This document shows, piece after piece, positions 8,729-18,187 of a stretch of 35,353 nt of DNA. The stretch is taken from NCBI GenBank assembly GCA_903844265.1, contig CAIMTB010000360.1, positions 1 through 35,353 on the forward strand, in the 5' to 3' direction. The notes below the pieces were generated by a model. It ran no database searches. It was not told where the DNA came from and saw only the letters and a program-made list of their open reading frames with translations. Every line of letters starts with the position of its first letter. Positions within the stretch are counted from its first letter, which is position 1. This DNA is from an uncultured Verrucomicrobiota bacterium. Lineage in GTDB: Bacteria > Verrucomicrobiota > Verrucomicrobiia > Limisphaerales > CAIMTB01. A program made the translations under genes and the position numbers.

Positions 8729-10114
8729 ATGCGTCCCCGGCTCATCATCGCCGGACAGTCAGGTGTCGTGATCGGCCTGCTGGTCCTTGTGACCTACCAG
8801 TTCCGGCAGATCAGCGAAGCCCAACGACTCCTCGGCAGCGTCGCCCCGGAGACGGTCGAGCTTCACACCAACACCGGTCAACGTGCCCTCCGACTCAGGC
8901 TCCAACAGCTTCCGCCCATCAACCTGCCCGTCCGCGTCGAGAAGCTCGACTGGCGGAGTGTCGAGTCCGAGGACTACGCGACGTACGTCGCCAACCTGCG
9001 TTCGATCGGATGCCCCGAACAGACGATCCGCGACATCATCCTCGCCGACGTCAACAAGCTCTACGCCGAACGTCGCCGCGCACTCGCGCCTCCCCCCAAT
9101 GACTGGGAATATTGGAGGCATTCCTCCGAGGAAACCGCGCCCTCCATTCTCTCGGACGAGGCCCGCGACCGGGAAGCCGCGGAAACCAAGCTCGAATCCG
9201 AACGCCGCAACCTCCTGACCGCCCTGCTTGGCCCTGCCGCGTTCAAGGCCGAACTGGACGAATCCGTCACGGAAGCGATGTCCCGCCGCGCGCTGCAGTT
9301 CCTTCCGGACGAAAAGCGCCGGGCCATCGCCATCGCCGAGGCCACCTACCATCAGGCCCAGCAGGAACTCCGCGGCATCACCGACGCCGACGAACGCCTC
9401 TCGAAATCCGCCGCCACCACGAAGGCCTACGAGGACGCGATCTCCGCCGCTCTCACCCCCGCGGAACGTGAGCAGCTCGCGATACGCTCCAGCCCGCTCG
9501 CCGATGGGCTCCGGGAGAAACTCCGCGGCTTCGGCTCAAGCCGCGAGGAATTCGAGTCCCTCTTCCGCCTCGAGGACGGATTTTCCAGACAGCGCCAGCA
9601 ACTCGAAGCCGCGAAGGCGTCGGGCGAGGATCCGCAAGCAGTCCCTAAGATCGAGGCCGCCGGCATCGAGTTCGACAAGAAGCTCAAGGAAACCCTCGGC
9701 TCCACGCGTTATGCGGATTACCAGCGCGCCCAGGATCCCGATTTCCAGACGCTCTACAGCCTCGCCACAAGCCACGAAATGGCCCCGGATGTCGCCCGCG
9801 AAGTCTACGACATGCGCCACACGGTCAAGCAGCAGACCGATCGCATCCGCGAAAACCCACTCCTGACCGCCGACGAAAAAACCCGCGCCTTCGACGCAAT
9901 CCGTGCCGAAACGCAGAACGCGATCGTCGATGTCCTCGGGGAACCCCTCCTCAAGGAATACCGGCGTCAGGGCGGACAGTGGCTCCTCGAGCTCACCGAC
10001 ACCCAGAACCTCGGCGAAACCGGCGTGCAGGTCGTGGCACCGCCGCTGCCTGAGGATCCAACGCCCCGAGTGATCCCGATGCAGCGCTCCAGTCGCTTCC
10101 GACGCGTGCGGTGA
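8729..10114 (+). CDS. Hypothetical membrane-anchored, charged/helical protein
   Basis: 461 aa; N-terminal TM segment 'LIIAGQSGVVIGLLVLVTYQF' followed by long charged helical-looking sequence; GTGA overlap with folK. Confidence 0.8.
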   Translation: MRPRLIIAGQSGVVIGLLVLVTYQFRQISEAQRLLGSVAPETVELHTNTGQRALRLRLQQLPPINLPVRVEKLDWRSVESEDYATYVANLRSIGCPEQTIRDIILADVNKLYAERRRALAPPPNDWEYWRHSSEETAPSILSDEARDREAAETKLESERRNLLTALLGPAAFKAELDESVTEAMSRRALQFLPDEKRRAIAIAEATYHQAQQELRGITDADERLSKSAATTKAYEDAISAALTPAEREQLAIRSSPLADGLREKLRGFGSSREEFESLFRLEDGFSRQRQQLEAAKASGEDPQAVPKIEAAGIEFDKKLKETLGSTRYADYQRAQDPDFQTLYSLATSHEMAPDVAREVYDMRHTVKQQTDRIRENPLLTADEKTRAFDAIRAETQNAIVDVLGEPLLKEYRRQGGQWLLELTDTQNLGETGVQVVAPPLPEDPTPRVIPMQRSSRFRRVR

Positions 10115-10647
10115 ACCCGCAACCGCCAACCGCCCCCACCGTTGTCGTCGCCCTCGGCTCCAACCTCGGCGAATCCCATGACATCCTCCACGAGGCATTC
10201 GCCCAACTCCGGTCCATCGCCGACGACAACTTCAAAGCCTCGTCCCTCTGGCAATCGTCGCCCGTCGACTGCCCACCGGGTTCACCCGATTTCGTCAACG
10301 CAGCCGCCACCTTCCAGGCGCGCGTCGGTGAAACGGCCGAGTCCCTCCTCGGCCAATTGCAGCAGTGGGAGCGCGAAGCCGGTCGCCGCCCCAAACGCCA
10401 GCTGAACGAACCTCGCCCGCTGGATCTCGACCTCATCCTGTTCGGCCAGGAAACACGTTCCACACCGACGCTGGTCCTGCCCCATCCACGGGCCGCACAA
10501 CGGCGATTCGTGCTTGAGCCACTCTGCGAATTGCTGCCCGACCTGGTGCCTCCAGGCTGGAATCATTCCGTGCGCGAGACGCTCGCCGCGCTGAAATCAG
10601 GAGAGGTTCTGGAACGAATCGGCCCGGGTGGATTTGAAGCCCGGTGA
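10111..10647 (+). CDS. folK: 2-amino-4-hydroxy-6-hydroxymethyldihydropteridine diphosphokinase
   Basis: 'VVVALGSNLGES', 'SSLWQSSPVDCPPGSPDFVNAAA', 'PRPLDLDLILFG', 'LPHPRAAQRRFVLEPL'. Confidence 0.95.
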   Translation: MNPQPPTAPTVVVALGSNLGESHDILHEAFAQLRSIADDNFKASSLWQSSPVDCPPGSPDFVNAAATFQARVGETAESLLGQLQQWEREAGRRPKRQLNEPRPLDLDLILFGQETRSTPTLVLPHPRAAQRRFVLEPLCELLPDLVPPGWNHSVRETLAALKSGEVLERIGPGGFEAR

Positions 10648-10666
10648 CCCGCCACCGCTTCACTCC

Positions 10667-12004
10667 TCACACCGCCGGCAAACGCCAATCCCCGCGGAAC
10701 GGACGCGGCTGCAGCATCGCGTTCGCCCCATCGTCGCCCACGAAGGTCTCTCCCACGGGATCCCAACGCAGCTTCCGACCCTGCTTCACCGCGATCAGCG
10801 CCATCTGACACAACGTGTCCCCTCGCACCGCGGGCCCGATGTCGCAGATCGCCCGACGTCCGCCATGGATCGCATCGACGAAATCGCGCGTGTGCTCCTG
10901 GCTCACCGGAAGCCGATCCTTCAGGGCTTCCTCCTTGTTGTCCGGATCCGTGAGGATCTTTTCGCTGCTCGCCCGGATATCGCCGCGCACCACGTGAACC
11001 CAGCCGTCGCTGCCGACGAAACGCACGCCGTGATCGAACCCGGCCGTGCCATCACTCACGAACACCACCGGCGTGGCCTTCGCAAATTCGAAGCGGACCT
11101 TCCAACTCTGGACCGCATCGAACCCGCCCTCCTTCGGAAACACACCGGTGCCTTCGATGGTGGCCGGACCGGTCTCGTCGGTGTTGTTGCCCCACTGCGC
11201 GATATCGAGGTGGTGGATACCCCAACAGGAAATCATGCCCAGCGAGAAATTCGTCATGTTCTCGTGGTTGTCGCGGCTGAGCTTTCCCTCGTGGAACGGC
11301 GTCATCGGCGCCGGCCCGACCCAGCGGTTCCAGTCCACCCAGGCCGGCACGAGCTGTTCAGTGAAGGCCGGCCCGGATTTACCCCCCGGAACGGACACGC
11401 GGATCTCCTGGAGCTTCCCGAGACGCCCGTTGCGGGCGAGTTCGCAGGCCCAGCGGAATTTCTGATCCGAGCGTTGCTGGGTCCCGAACTGGAACACGAC
11501 GCCCTTCTTCTTCACCGCATCGCGGACACGCCGCGCCTCGGCGAACGACATCCCCATCGGCTTCTCGTGGTAGATATGCTTCCCGTTGAGGATCGCATCA
11601 AGCGCCGGGATGCTGTGCCAATGGACCGGCAAGGCCATCAGGACCGCGTCGATCGAACGGTCCGCATTCAACTCCCTGAAGTCCGAGTACACCTTCAGGT
11701 CCGGACTGCCGTAGGCCTTCGCCACCATCTGCCGGGCGCGCTCAATGTTGCGCTGGTTGACGTCGCAGACCGCCGTGACGTGGACATCGCGATGGCCCAG
11801 GAACATTCCCATGTCCGCGGTTCCCTGCGCCCCAACACCGATGACGCCCAGCGAGATCTTCGACGACGGCGAAGGACCTGCACCTGCACCGGCACCGAGC
11901 ACGCGCGTCAGGACGACCATCGGCGCAACGGCTGAGGCGAGGATACCACGGAGGAACGCGCGCCGGGGGAGACCCGACCGAACCGACGGGAAGATGCGTT
12001 TCAT
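10667..12004 (-). CDS. Gfo/Idh/MocA family oxidoreductase, TAT-exported
   Basis: Twin-arginine leader 'GLPRRAFLRGILASAVAP'; 'ISLGVIGVGAQGTADM', 'AVCDVNQRNIERARQM', 'GKHIYHEKPMGMSFAEARRV'. Confidence 0.93.
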   Translation of the reverse strand: MKRIFPSVRSGLPRRAFLRGILASAVAPMVVLTRVLGAGAGAGPSPSSKISLGVIGVGAQGTADMGMFLGHRDVHVTAVCDVNQRNIERARQMVAKAYGSPDLKVYSDFRELNADRSIDAVLMALPVHWHSIPALDAILNGKHIYHEKPMGMSFAEARRVRDAVKKKGVVFQFGTQQRSDQKFRWACELARNGRLGKLQEIRVSVPGGKSGPAFTEQLVPAWVDWNRWVGPAPMTPFHEGKLSRDNHENMTNFSLGMISCWGIHHLDIAQWGNNTDETGPATIEGTGVFPKEGGFDAVQSWKVRFEFAKATPVVFVSDGTAGFDHGVRFVGSDGWVHVVRGDIRASSEKILTDPDNKEEALKDRLPVSQEHTRDFVDAIHGGRRAICDIGPAVRGDTLCQMALIAVKQGRKLRWDPVGETFVGDDGANAMLQPRPFRGDWRLPAV

Positions 12005-12081
12005 GTCGGCATACGAAGTCCTGGAATGAGCATTGCGGGACCGTGATGCGGGTCTTCCGGCAGCAGGGTGCGAGAATACGT

Positions 12082-15000
12082 TCAGCGACTCATCCAGCCG
12101 GTCGCATTCCCGTTGGTTTGGCCCATGTACATGTAGACAACGCCTCCTCCACCGAGTCGCCCCCCGTTCAGGACGTATCCGGCATCGGCGGCCTTCTCAA
12201 TGCGCAGCCGAGCCTCGGTCAGATGGGCCATCGTATAGGCGTCGAGCGAGTCCTTGCGTGCCTCGATCACCTTCGAGAGCCGGGCGCTCAGTTCGCGGAG
12301 TCGCATCAATGCCAGCGTCGCGACCGGCTTGTAGGAGGCCTGCCCCCATGAATCGAGCATGCTCAGATCAATCAACCGCTCGACATACTCCCGCTGCAGG
12401 TTCCGTCGCAGGCTCGAGATCATCGGCTCGCGGTCGGAATGCTTGCCCTCGGTCTTGTCGAGTTCGGACCACACCTCCGATTCAACCGTCTTGAAGATCT
12501 CGGGAAGCGTGACCATGTCCTCCTTCGCCGGAGTGAGAATCTCGTTGTCATACACACGGCCGAGGCTCCCCGGATTCAACAACCGCGTCAGGACCATGGT
12601 CTGGATGCCCATGACACGGTCGTGCACAGGCCAGGTCGGGTCCTCAAGGGCCGCCCGGTAATCATCAAGCCACTTGTCGACCGTCATGCGCCGGAGCAAC
12701 TCGGGATTCAAACCAAACGCCTCGTCGCGGAACGTCGTCTCGATCACGAATTTCAAGGCCTCCCGTTGTGTGGCAGCCGGCACGACCTCAATCGGCGGTC
12801 GCCCATTGGGATCCCCCTTCTTGTCCCGGTGCACAAAGGCCCCTCCCAGCCAGCCCGACATCATGCTGAGCGCCCGGGTCTGCACCGCCAGCGTCATCTC
12901 GTAACCGGAGCGCACACGCGACCAACTCTGGCCGTCCTTGACGAATTTCTCGATCAGCCGGCCTCGGTGGAACTGGGCCAGCTCCATCTGCTTACGTGCG
13001 TACTCCAAGGGATTGGATGCGAAATCGTAGCGGCGCGCGAGCGGGTCGGGCCCCATCGTGTCCTCGTCGGTCGCATACTGCAGGTCTGGCTGGGCGGCGC
13101 GGGAGAGGATGGCCTTCAGATCGTCCGGCTTTTCGGTGTTGGTGTAGCCGTACTCGATCGCCCAAAAGTCGTAAGGCCCGACGTCGATCATCCCGTAGTC
13201 GCCCTGCTTGTCCTTATCCTGCCAGTTGAACATGTTGATCGGCAGGTAATCCATGACAGAGCCTGCGAAGGGCTTCTTCCCCTTCATCTCGGCGCTGTTG
13301 ATCTTCTCAAGGGAATAGATGCTCGACGCCTTGAAGTTGTGCCGGAGCCCCAGCGTGTGGCCGACCTCGTGGGCCACCAACTCGGCGATCAACGGCCCGA
13401 CAAACCACTCGGGCACGCCATCCAGCAGTTCCTTCGGGTCTTCCTTCTTGGGCTCCTCCTTCTTCGGCTCGTCCTTCTTCGGCTCGTCCTTCTTCGGCTC
13501 GTCCTTCTTCGGCTCGTCCTTTTTGACCTCGTCCTTCTTGGGTTCGTCCTTCTTCTTTCCGTCGCCGTCCGCCGAGGAGATGGCATCGAGCATCAGGTCG
13601 AAGGAAAAGCGCATGACCGCGAGGTCCAGGGACTTGCACTCCGCGGCGCGGCAGAGGCCGCTGAACTGGCTGGTTCGTCCCACGAGGCCATCGTAGTCGT
13701 TGCTGCCCACGAGGGTTGGATCGACGCTGACCATGTCATGGCCGCCATACGGCTGGAGCCCGTGCGACATCAACTCCGCGGCCACCGCCTCACGGCTTGC
13801 CGGCGAAGCCAGCCGCACGCGGGGATCCCACTGCGGACGGGTCTGCAACCAGGCCAGTGTGGCCGGGCTCATGCCTTCCATCGCCAGCCCGGGCAACACC
13901 TCGTTGAACTGCTTCCAGTAATGCCGGATCCAGCCATCCGTCAGAACGATGTCCGCGTCCAGGATCTGGCCCGTGAGCGGATCAACCCGGCTGGGCCCGA
14001 TGGCGGTGCCGATGTTGTTGTTGAGCCAGCGGACAAAATTATACCGGACATCCTCCGGGTCCTTCTCCATGTGAGCTCCGGTCGCCGCGTCCTGGTAATA
14101 GACTTCGATCGCGTTCGCGATGCCGACCTTCTCGAAGGCCTTGTTCCACATCAGCACACCCTCGCGCACCCAGCGGCGGTAACGGATGGGCGTCGTGGAC
14201 TCGATGTAGAACACGATCGGGTTCTTCGGTGGGCTGACCTTGATCGCCGCATCCGCCTTCTCCAGGTGCCATCGGTTGATGTAGCGGACCCGGTTCTCCT
14301 CCGCCTGATACTTGCCAAGATCCGAGAAAGTGGTCGTGAAATAGCCGATGCGCTCGTCGGCCAGACGCGCGTGGTAGGACGGGTTGGGAGTGATTTCGCT
14401 GATGGAATAGTGCAGCGACTTCATGATGCCGTTGGCCATGGGCAACTCGAACGCAATCTCCACGTTGCCCGGAAACGCCTTGGCCGTCTTGATCGTGGCC
14501 AACTGCGTCTTCGCCCCGGCAACCATCGGCCCATAGAATTTCGCAGCCTCCCCCACCAGCAGCGAATCCAGGTCAATCACCGGCAGCTGGCCCGGCCCCG
14601 GCATCAACGTCACAATCGGCACATCCAGGATGACCCGGTCCGTGAACAACCGCTGGACGCTCGCCTTCGATTCCGCCTCGCCGGTCGACCGCACCTCGAT
14701 CTGCGGCGCGACCAACACCATGCGTTTGTCCACCCGCCGCCAGTAGACGTACATATCACCGGCCTGCAACCCTGCATACCGCTCCCCACTCGCCACGGTC
14801 AGCGCGATGAAGAACTTCTTGCCGGCATAGCCCTCCGGCAACACCCCCAGCATCTGGTTGTCCTTACGACGAACCCAGATCTGCATCAGGCTCGGTGCCT
14901 TGTCGATCGACGAGACCACCTGCTCGTAGTCCTTGAAAGCCTCCGCTTGCAGCGGAAACTCCGGCGGCGCGGGCGCGGGCGCCGGCGGCGGTGGCGCGCC

Positions 15001-15093
15001 CGGCGGTTGCTGGGCCATTGCCGGAAGAACAGCGGCCCCGGCAAGTAACAGGGTGGAAACTACGAACCTCATGGATGAGAAGAACGCGCGCAT
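12082..15093 (-). CDS. Zinc-dependent metalloprotease (DUF5117/DUF4953-type), secreted
   Basis: 1003 aa; zinc motif 'ELVAHEVGHTLGLRHNF', upstream DUF5117-like region ('GKKFFIALTVASGERYAGLQAGDMYVYWRRVDKRMVLVAPQ'), signal peptide. Confidence 0.93.
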   Translation of the reverse strand: MRAFFSSMRFVVSTLLLAGAAVLPAMAQQPPGAPPPPAPAPAPPEFPLQAEAFKDYEQVVSSIDKAPSLMQIWVRRKDNQMLGVLPEGYAGKKFFIALTVASGERYAGLQAGDMYVYWRRVDKRMVLVAPQIEVRSTGEAESKASVQRLFTDRVILDVPIVTLMPGPGQLPVIDLDSLLVGEAAKFYGPMVAGAKTQLATIKTAKAFPGNVEIAFELPMANGIMKSLHYSISEITPNPSYHARLADERIGYFTTTFSDLGKYQAEENRVRYINRWHLEKADAAIKVSPPKNPIVFYIESTTPIRYRRWVREGVLMWNKAFEKVGIANAIEVYYQDAATGAHMEKDPEDVRYNFVRWLNNNIGTAIGPSRVDPLTGQILDADIVLTDGWIRHYWKQFNEVLPGLAMEGMSPATLAWLQTRPQWDPRVRLASPASREAVAAELMSHGLQPYGGHDMVSVDPTLVGSNDYDGLVGRTSQFSGLCRAAECKSLDLAVMRFSFDLMLDAISSADGDGKKKDEPKKDEVKKDEPKKDEPKKDEPKKDEPKKEEPKKEDPKELLDGVPEWFVGPLIAELVAHEVGHTLGLRHNFKASSIYSLEKINSAEMKGKKPFAGSVMDYLPINMFNWQDKDKQGDYGMIDVGPYDFWAIEYGYTNTEKPDDLKAILSRAAQPDLQYATDEDTMGPDPLARRYDFASNPLEYARKQMELAQFHRGRLIEKFVKDGQSWSRVRSGYEMTLAVQTRALSMMSGWLGGAFVHRDKKGDPNGRPPIEVVPAATQREALKFVIETTFRDEAFGLNPELLRRMTVDKWLDDYRAALEDPTWPVHDRVMGIQTMVLTRLLNPGSLGRVYDNEILTPAKEDMVTLPEIFKTVESEVWSELDKTEGKHSDREPMISSLRRNLQREYVERLIDLSMLDSWGQASYKPVATLALMRLRELSARLSKVIEARKDSLDAYTMAHLTEARLRIEKAADAGYVLNGGRLGGGGVVYMYMGQTNGNATGWMSR
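13436..13561 (-). repeat. In-frame 15-bp tandem repeat encoding a (K)KDEP-type low-complexity tract
   Basis: 'cttcttcggctcgtc' repeated on + strand; protein 'KKKDEPKKDEVKKDEPKKDEPKKDEPKKDEPKKEEPKKEDPKE'. Confidence 0.95.
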
Positions 15094-15317
15094 GGGCTTC
15101 AGTGTGACGTTGGCTGCCGATGTCTAGCCCTCCCAAGTCCCAAAGTCCATACGCGAGCCGCAACTCGAACCCAGCCGGGAGATCCAGTCAGTCTGGAAAT
15201 CGCATGAAGGGACAGGTTTTTTATAAGATTCGTCCTGCGCCTATGGAGGACTTCGTCACGTCCCGGATCCCTTCTCGCCTGCCTGGCCCAATTTCGCGAC
15301 CCTCCCTCCTCGTATCG

Positions 15318-16682
15318 ATGCAGCGACCAACGTCCCACACTTGTAATCCCAACCGCCATGACCGTCGCGTGGCCGCCCCTGGACGCGGCATGCTCGCCCT
15401 CGTCCTGGCCGTCGCCTCCAGCTTTCCCCTTTCCTTTCCCGCTTACGCCGCCGATCCATTCGCGATCACCTCGTTGTCCCGGTCCGGAACGCTGACCTGG
15501 ACCCGGGCCCTTGTCCCTGGCATCTGCACGATCGAATCGGCCCCGATTCTCGGCGCGAGCTGGGTTCCTGTCCGGAACGTATTCGCGACACAGGCCGATG
15601 GATCCGCCACATTGCCACCCGATGGAGGCAATGGATTCCTCCGGGTTCGGACCGTCGACATTCCCCCAACGGAATCCGGCTTCAGTCGACTGGTCGCGGC
15701 CTACGGATTTCTGGAGACCCTCGCGGGCAATGGTTCAGGCCAATTGGACGGGACGAGTTACTGGCAGGATGGGTACGAGGGTGGACCCGGAGCCTGGGCA
15801 GCGCTATCGCGCCCGCACTTCGCGATGGCCGACCGGTCAGGCAACATCTACATCGCCGACAAGGGCAGTCATTCCGTCCTTCGCGTCGATACCTCGGGCA
15901 ACATCCACACCCATGCCGGCAGCCACGTCGGAGGTTTCGACGGTGAGGGCCCAGCCCCCGCCACCAGCCTCGCCCTCAATGCACCGAACGGACTCTGGGT
16001 GCGGGCCGACGGAACCGTCTACGTCCTCGACACCAACAACGGTCGCGTGCGCCGCGTCACCACCGACGGAATCCTCTCCACGCTGTTCCTTGTAACGGCC
16101 GACGGATCCGCGCTTGCCGGAGGCCGCAGCGTCTGGGTCAGCGATGACGAATCTCTCTCGTACTTCGGCGCCTTGACCCGGGTGCGCTCGTGGACCCGCT
16201 CAGGAGGCCTGAAGACACTCGCCTCGGGATTCACGGAGCTCGGCGACATCTACGTCGAGACCGCGGACAGCGTGCTGGTCTGTGATCGCGGCGCGAATCG
16301 TGCCTATCGCGTCAATGCAGCCGGCACGAAGACCGTGCTCGCGGGCAACGGCAAGTCGGGCGGCGGCGGCGACGGCTCTCCGGCGTTGGCGACGGGGCTC
16401 TTCGGATTGCGCGGGATCTGGCCCATGCCTACCGGCGGCTATCTCCTGCTCACCCACGACGGCTGCCAACTCTGGTACCTCGACACCGCGGGCATCGTGC
16501 ATCTGCTCCTCAACGGCTCGGGAGGACGGACCCACGACGGCGACGGGTTGTATTTCTACGATCCGTCGGTCCCCAAGATCAGCGAAGGCCGCAGCGTCAG
16601 CCTCGATTATTCCGGCAACATCATCGTGTGCGAAAGCGACTGGGGCTACGTACGCCGCATCCGATTTGAACCGATGCCATGA
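15318..16682 (+). CDS. NHL-repeat / beta-propeller secreted protein
   Basis: Signal peptide 'GMLALVLAVASSFPLSFPAYAADPF' followed by repeats 'FAMADRSGNIYIADKGSHSVLRVDTSGNIHTHAG', 'LWVRADGTVYVLDTNNGRVRRVTTDG', 'RSVSLDYSGNIIVCESDWGYVRRI'. Exact start uncertain (15318 or 15390). Confidence 0.85.
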   Translation: MQRPTSHTCNPNRHDRRVAAPGRGMLALVLAVASSFPLSFPAYAADPFAITSLSRSGTLTWTRALVPGICTIESAPILGASWVPVRNVFATQADGSATLPPDGGNGFLRVRTVDIPPTESGFSRLVAAYGFLETLAGNGSGQLDGTSYWQDGYEGGPGAWAALSRPHFAMADRSGNIYIADKGSHSVLRVDTSGNIHTHAGSHVGGFDGEGPAPATSLALNAPNGLWVRADGTVYVLDTNNGRVRRVTTDGILSTLFLVTADGSALAGGRSVWVSDDESLSYFGALTRVRSWTRSGGLKTLASGFTELGDIYVETADSVLVCDRGANRAYRVNAAGTKTVLAGNGKSGGGGDGSPALATGLFGLRGIWPMPTGGYLLLTHDGCQLWYLDTAGIVHLLLNGSGGRTHDGDGLYFYDPSVPKISEGRSVSLDYSGNIIVCESDWGYVRRIRFEPMP

Positions 16683-16723
16683 CCCCGATGGATGGAGCGC
16701 GCCGAAACCTCGGGGCCGCTTGC

Positions 16724-18118
16724 TCAATCCTCCGGTCGCTCCCCCTGCGGCGCCATTTTCACCAACCGCGGATCAAACCGGGCCAGCACTTCAACCAGGT
16801 CCGACTGCGCCGCCATGACTTCGTGGATGTCCTTGTAGACCATCGGCGCCTCATCGATGCCCGCGGAAATCAACGTCACATTCGCCTCGCGCAAGGTCTG
16901 GTTCACCTGCTTCCAGTCGAGTGATTCGGTAGCACGCGTCCGGCTCATGCACCGGCCGGCGCCGTGTGACGCGGAGTTCAGCGAGGCCGGTTGGCCACGA
17001 CCGCGCACCACGAACCCGGGGGAGGCCATCGAACCGGGGATTATCCCCAGAACTCCCTTGCCAGCGGGCGTCGCGCCTTTGCGGTGCACCACCAGGTCGC
17101 GTTCCACGCCATCAACGACGTGCCGTTCTTTCCAGGCGAAGTTGTGGTGGTTCTCAAGGTCAAGCCGCACCCCGGCGCCCAGGACATCGGCGATGTGCCG
17201 ATGGATCAGTGCGTGATTCGCGGCGGCATAGCGTCCCATCAATTCCATCGCAGCCCAGTATTCACGGCCTTCATCGGTGTCGAGCCCAAGCCATGCGAGG
17301 CGTGACAATTCCTTCGGCAACTCCGGGTGCCGCTTCACCGCGAGCCGGCTGTAATGGTCGCACACCGCGGCACCTGTTCCACGGCTCCCGCTATGGCTCA
17401 GCAGCGCGACGTGTTCGCCCGGCTCCAACCCAATCGCCGCATCGGTCACGGTGAGCAGTCCGAACTCGACGAAGTGATTGCCGCTCCCACTCGTCCCCAA
17501 CTGCGCCCACGCCCGATCCTTGTTCTGGCGCGTGATCGGACTCACCGACCAGTCCTCATCCATCACCGCATGAACTCGTCGTTCCTTGAAGGTCGCGCCC
17601 ACGCCGAACCGTGTCTGTCCCTCGATCGCCCGCGCCAGCCGGTCCTGTTTCGAATCCAGGTCCCGCAACGCAAGATCCAGCACGGTCAGCTTCATCCGAC
17701 ACGCGATGTCCACCCCGACGGCGTATGGAATCACCGAGTGGTCCGTGGCAAGGACGCCACCAATCGGCAGGCCATAGCCGACGTGGGCATCCGGCATGAG
17801 CGCACCCGCCACCGAGACCGGGAGCAGACACGCCTTTTCCATCTGCATCACGGCCTCGTGCTCGAGGCCCTCACCCCACTGTCGGTAACGGATCGGGGTC
17901 ACACGCAAGGATTTCGGAGCATCCATCAGCACCCGTGCAAATCCACCACGCAACGGATCGCCAAGGAACCCCCCGGGATCAGCCACGACCGCCGCAACCT
18001 CCTCGGCGATCCGGGTTCGATCACCCCCGGCGAGACAGTAACGGGCGATGAAATCTGTCGCCCGCCCCAGCGCCTCGCCGAGAGGCACTCCCATGCGGAT
18101 GAGGTCGAAACTGTTCAT
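16724..18118 (-). CDS. rtcB: RNA-splicing ligase RtcB family protein
   Basis: 'MPDAHVGYGLPIGGVLATDHSVIPYAVGVDIACRM', 'LGTSGSGNHFVEFG', 'ENHHNFAWKE', 'RKGATPAGKGVLGIIPGSMASPGFVVRGRG', 'SASHGAGR'. Confidence 0.95.
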   Translation of the reverse strand: MNSFDLIRMGVPLGEALGRATDFIARYCLAGGDRTRIAEEVAAVVADPGGFLGDPLRGGFARVLMDAPKSLRVTPIRYRQWGEGLEHEAVMQMEKACLLPVSVAGALMPDAHVGYGLPIGGVLATDHSVIPYAVGVDIACRMKLTVLDLALRDLDSKQDRLARAIEGQTRFGVGATFKERRVHAVMDEDWSVSPITRQNKDRAWAQLGTSGSGNHFVEFGLLTVTDAAIGLEPGEHVALLSHSGSRGTGAAVCDHYSRLAVKRHPELPKELSRLAWLGLDTDEGREYWAAMELMGRYAAANHALIHRHIADVLGAGVRLDLENHHNFAWKERHVVDGVERDLVVHRKGATPAGKGVLGIIPGSMASPGFVVRGRGQPASLNSASHGAGRCMSRTRATESLDWKQVNQTLREANVTLISAGIDEAPMVYKDIHEVMAAQSDLVEVLARFDPRLVKMAPQGERPED

Positions 18119-18120
18119 GA

Positions 18121-18179
18121 GTCTCGTGTCCCGGGTCCCGGGTCGAGAATCTCCAGACTCTAGACCCGAGGCCCGAGAC
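18121..18179 (-). repeat. Intergenic imperfect inverted repeat (hairpin) filling the metY-like/rtcB gap
   Basis: gtctcgtgtcccgggtcccgggtcgaga / tctccagactctagacccgaggcccgagac; arms pair over about 28 nt with mismatches and a 2-nt bulge. Confidence 0.8.
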
Positions 18180-18187
18180 CGCGTGCA

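Noticed and set aside
10628-11935. 435-aa + strand ORF
   Set aside because: Antisense to the TAT Gfo/Idh/MocA gene, which has clear motifs.
13307-13639. 110-aa minus-strand ORF with 'EEGRAEEGRAEEGRAEEG' repeats
   Set aside because: Alternate-frame translation of the KKDEP repeat in the metalloprotease.
12439-15048. 869-aa ORF on the + strand
   Set aside because: Antisense to the metalloprotease with HEXXH; composition (Arg/His/Leu/Val-rich, no domains) is a GC-rich shadow-frame artefact.
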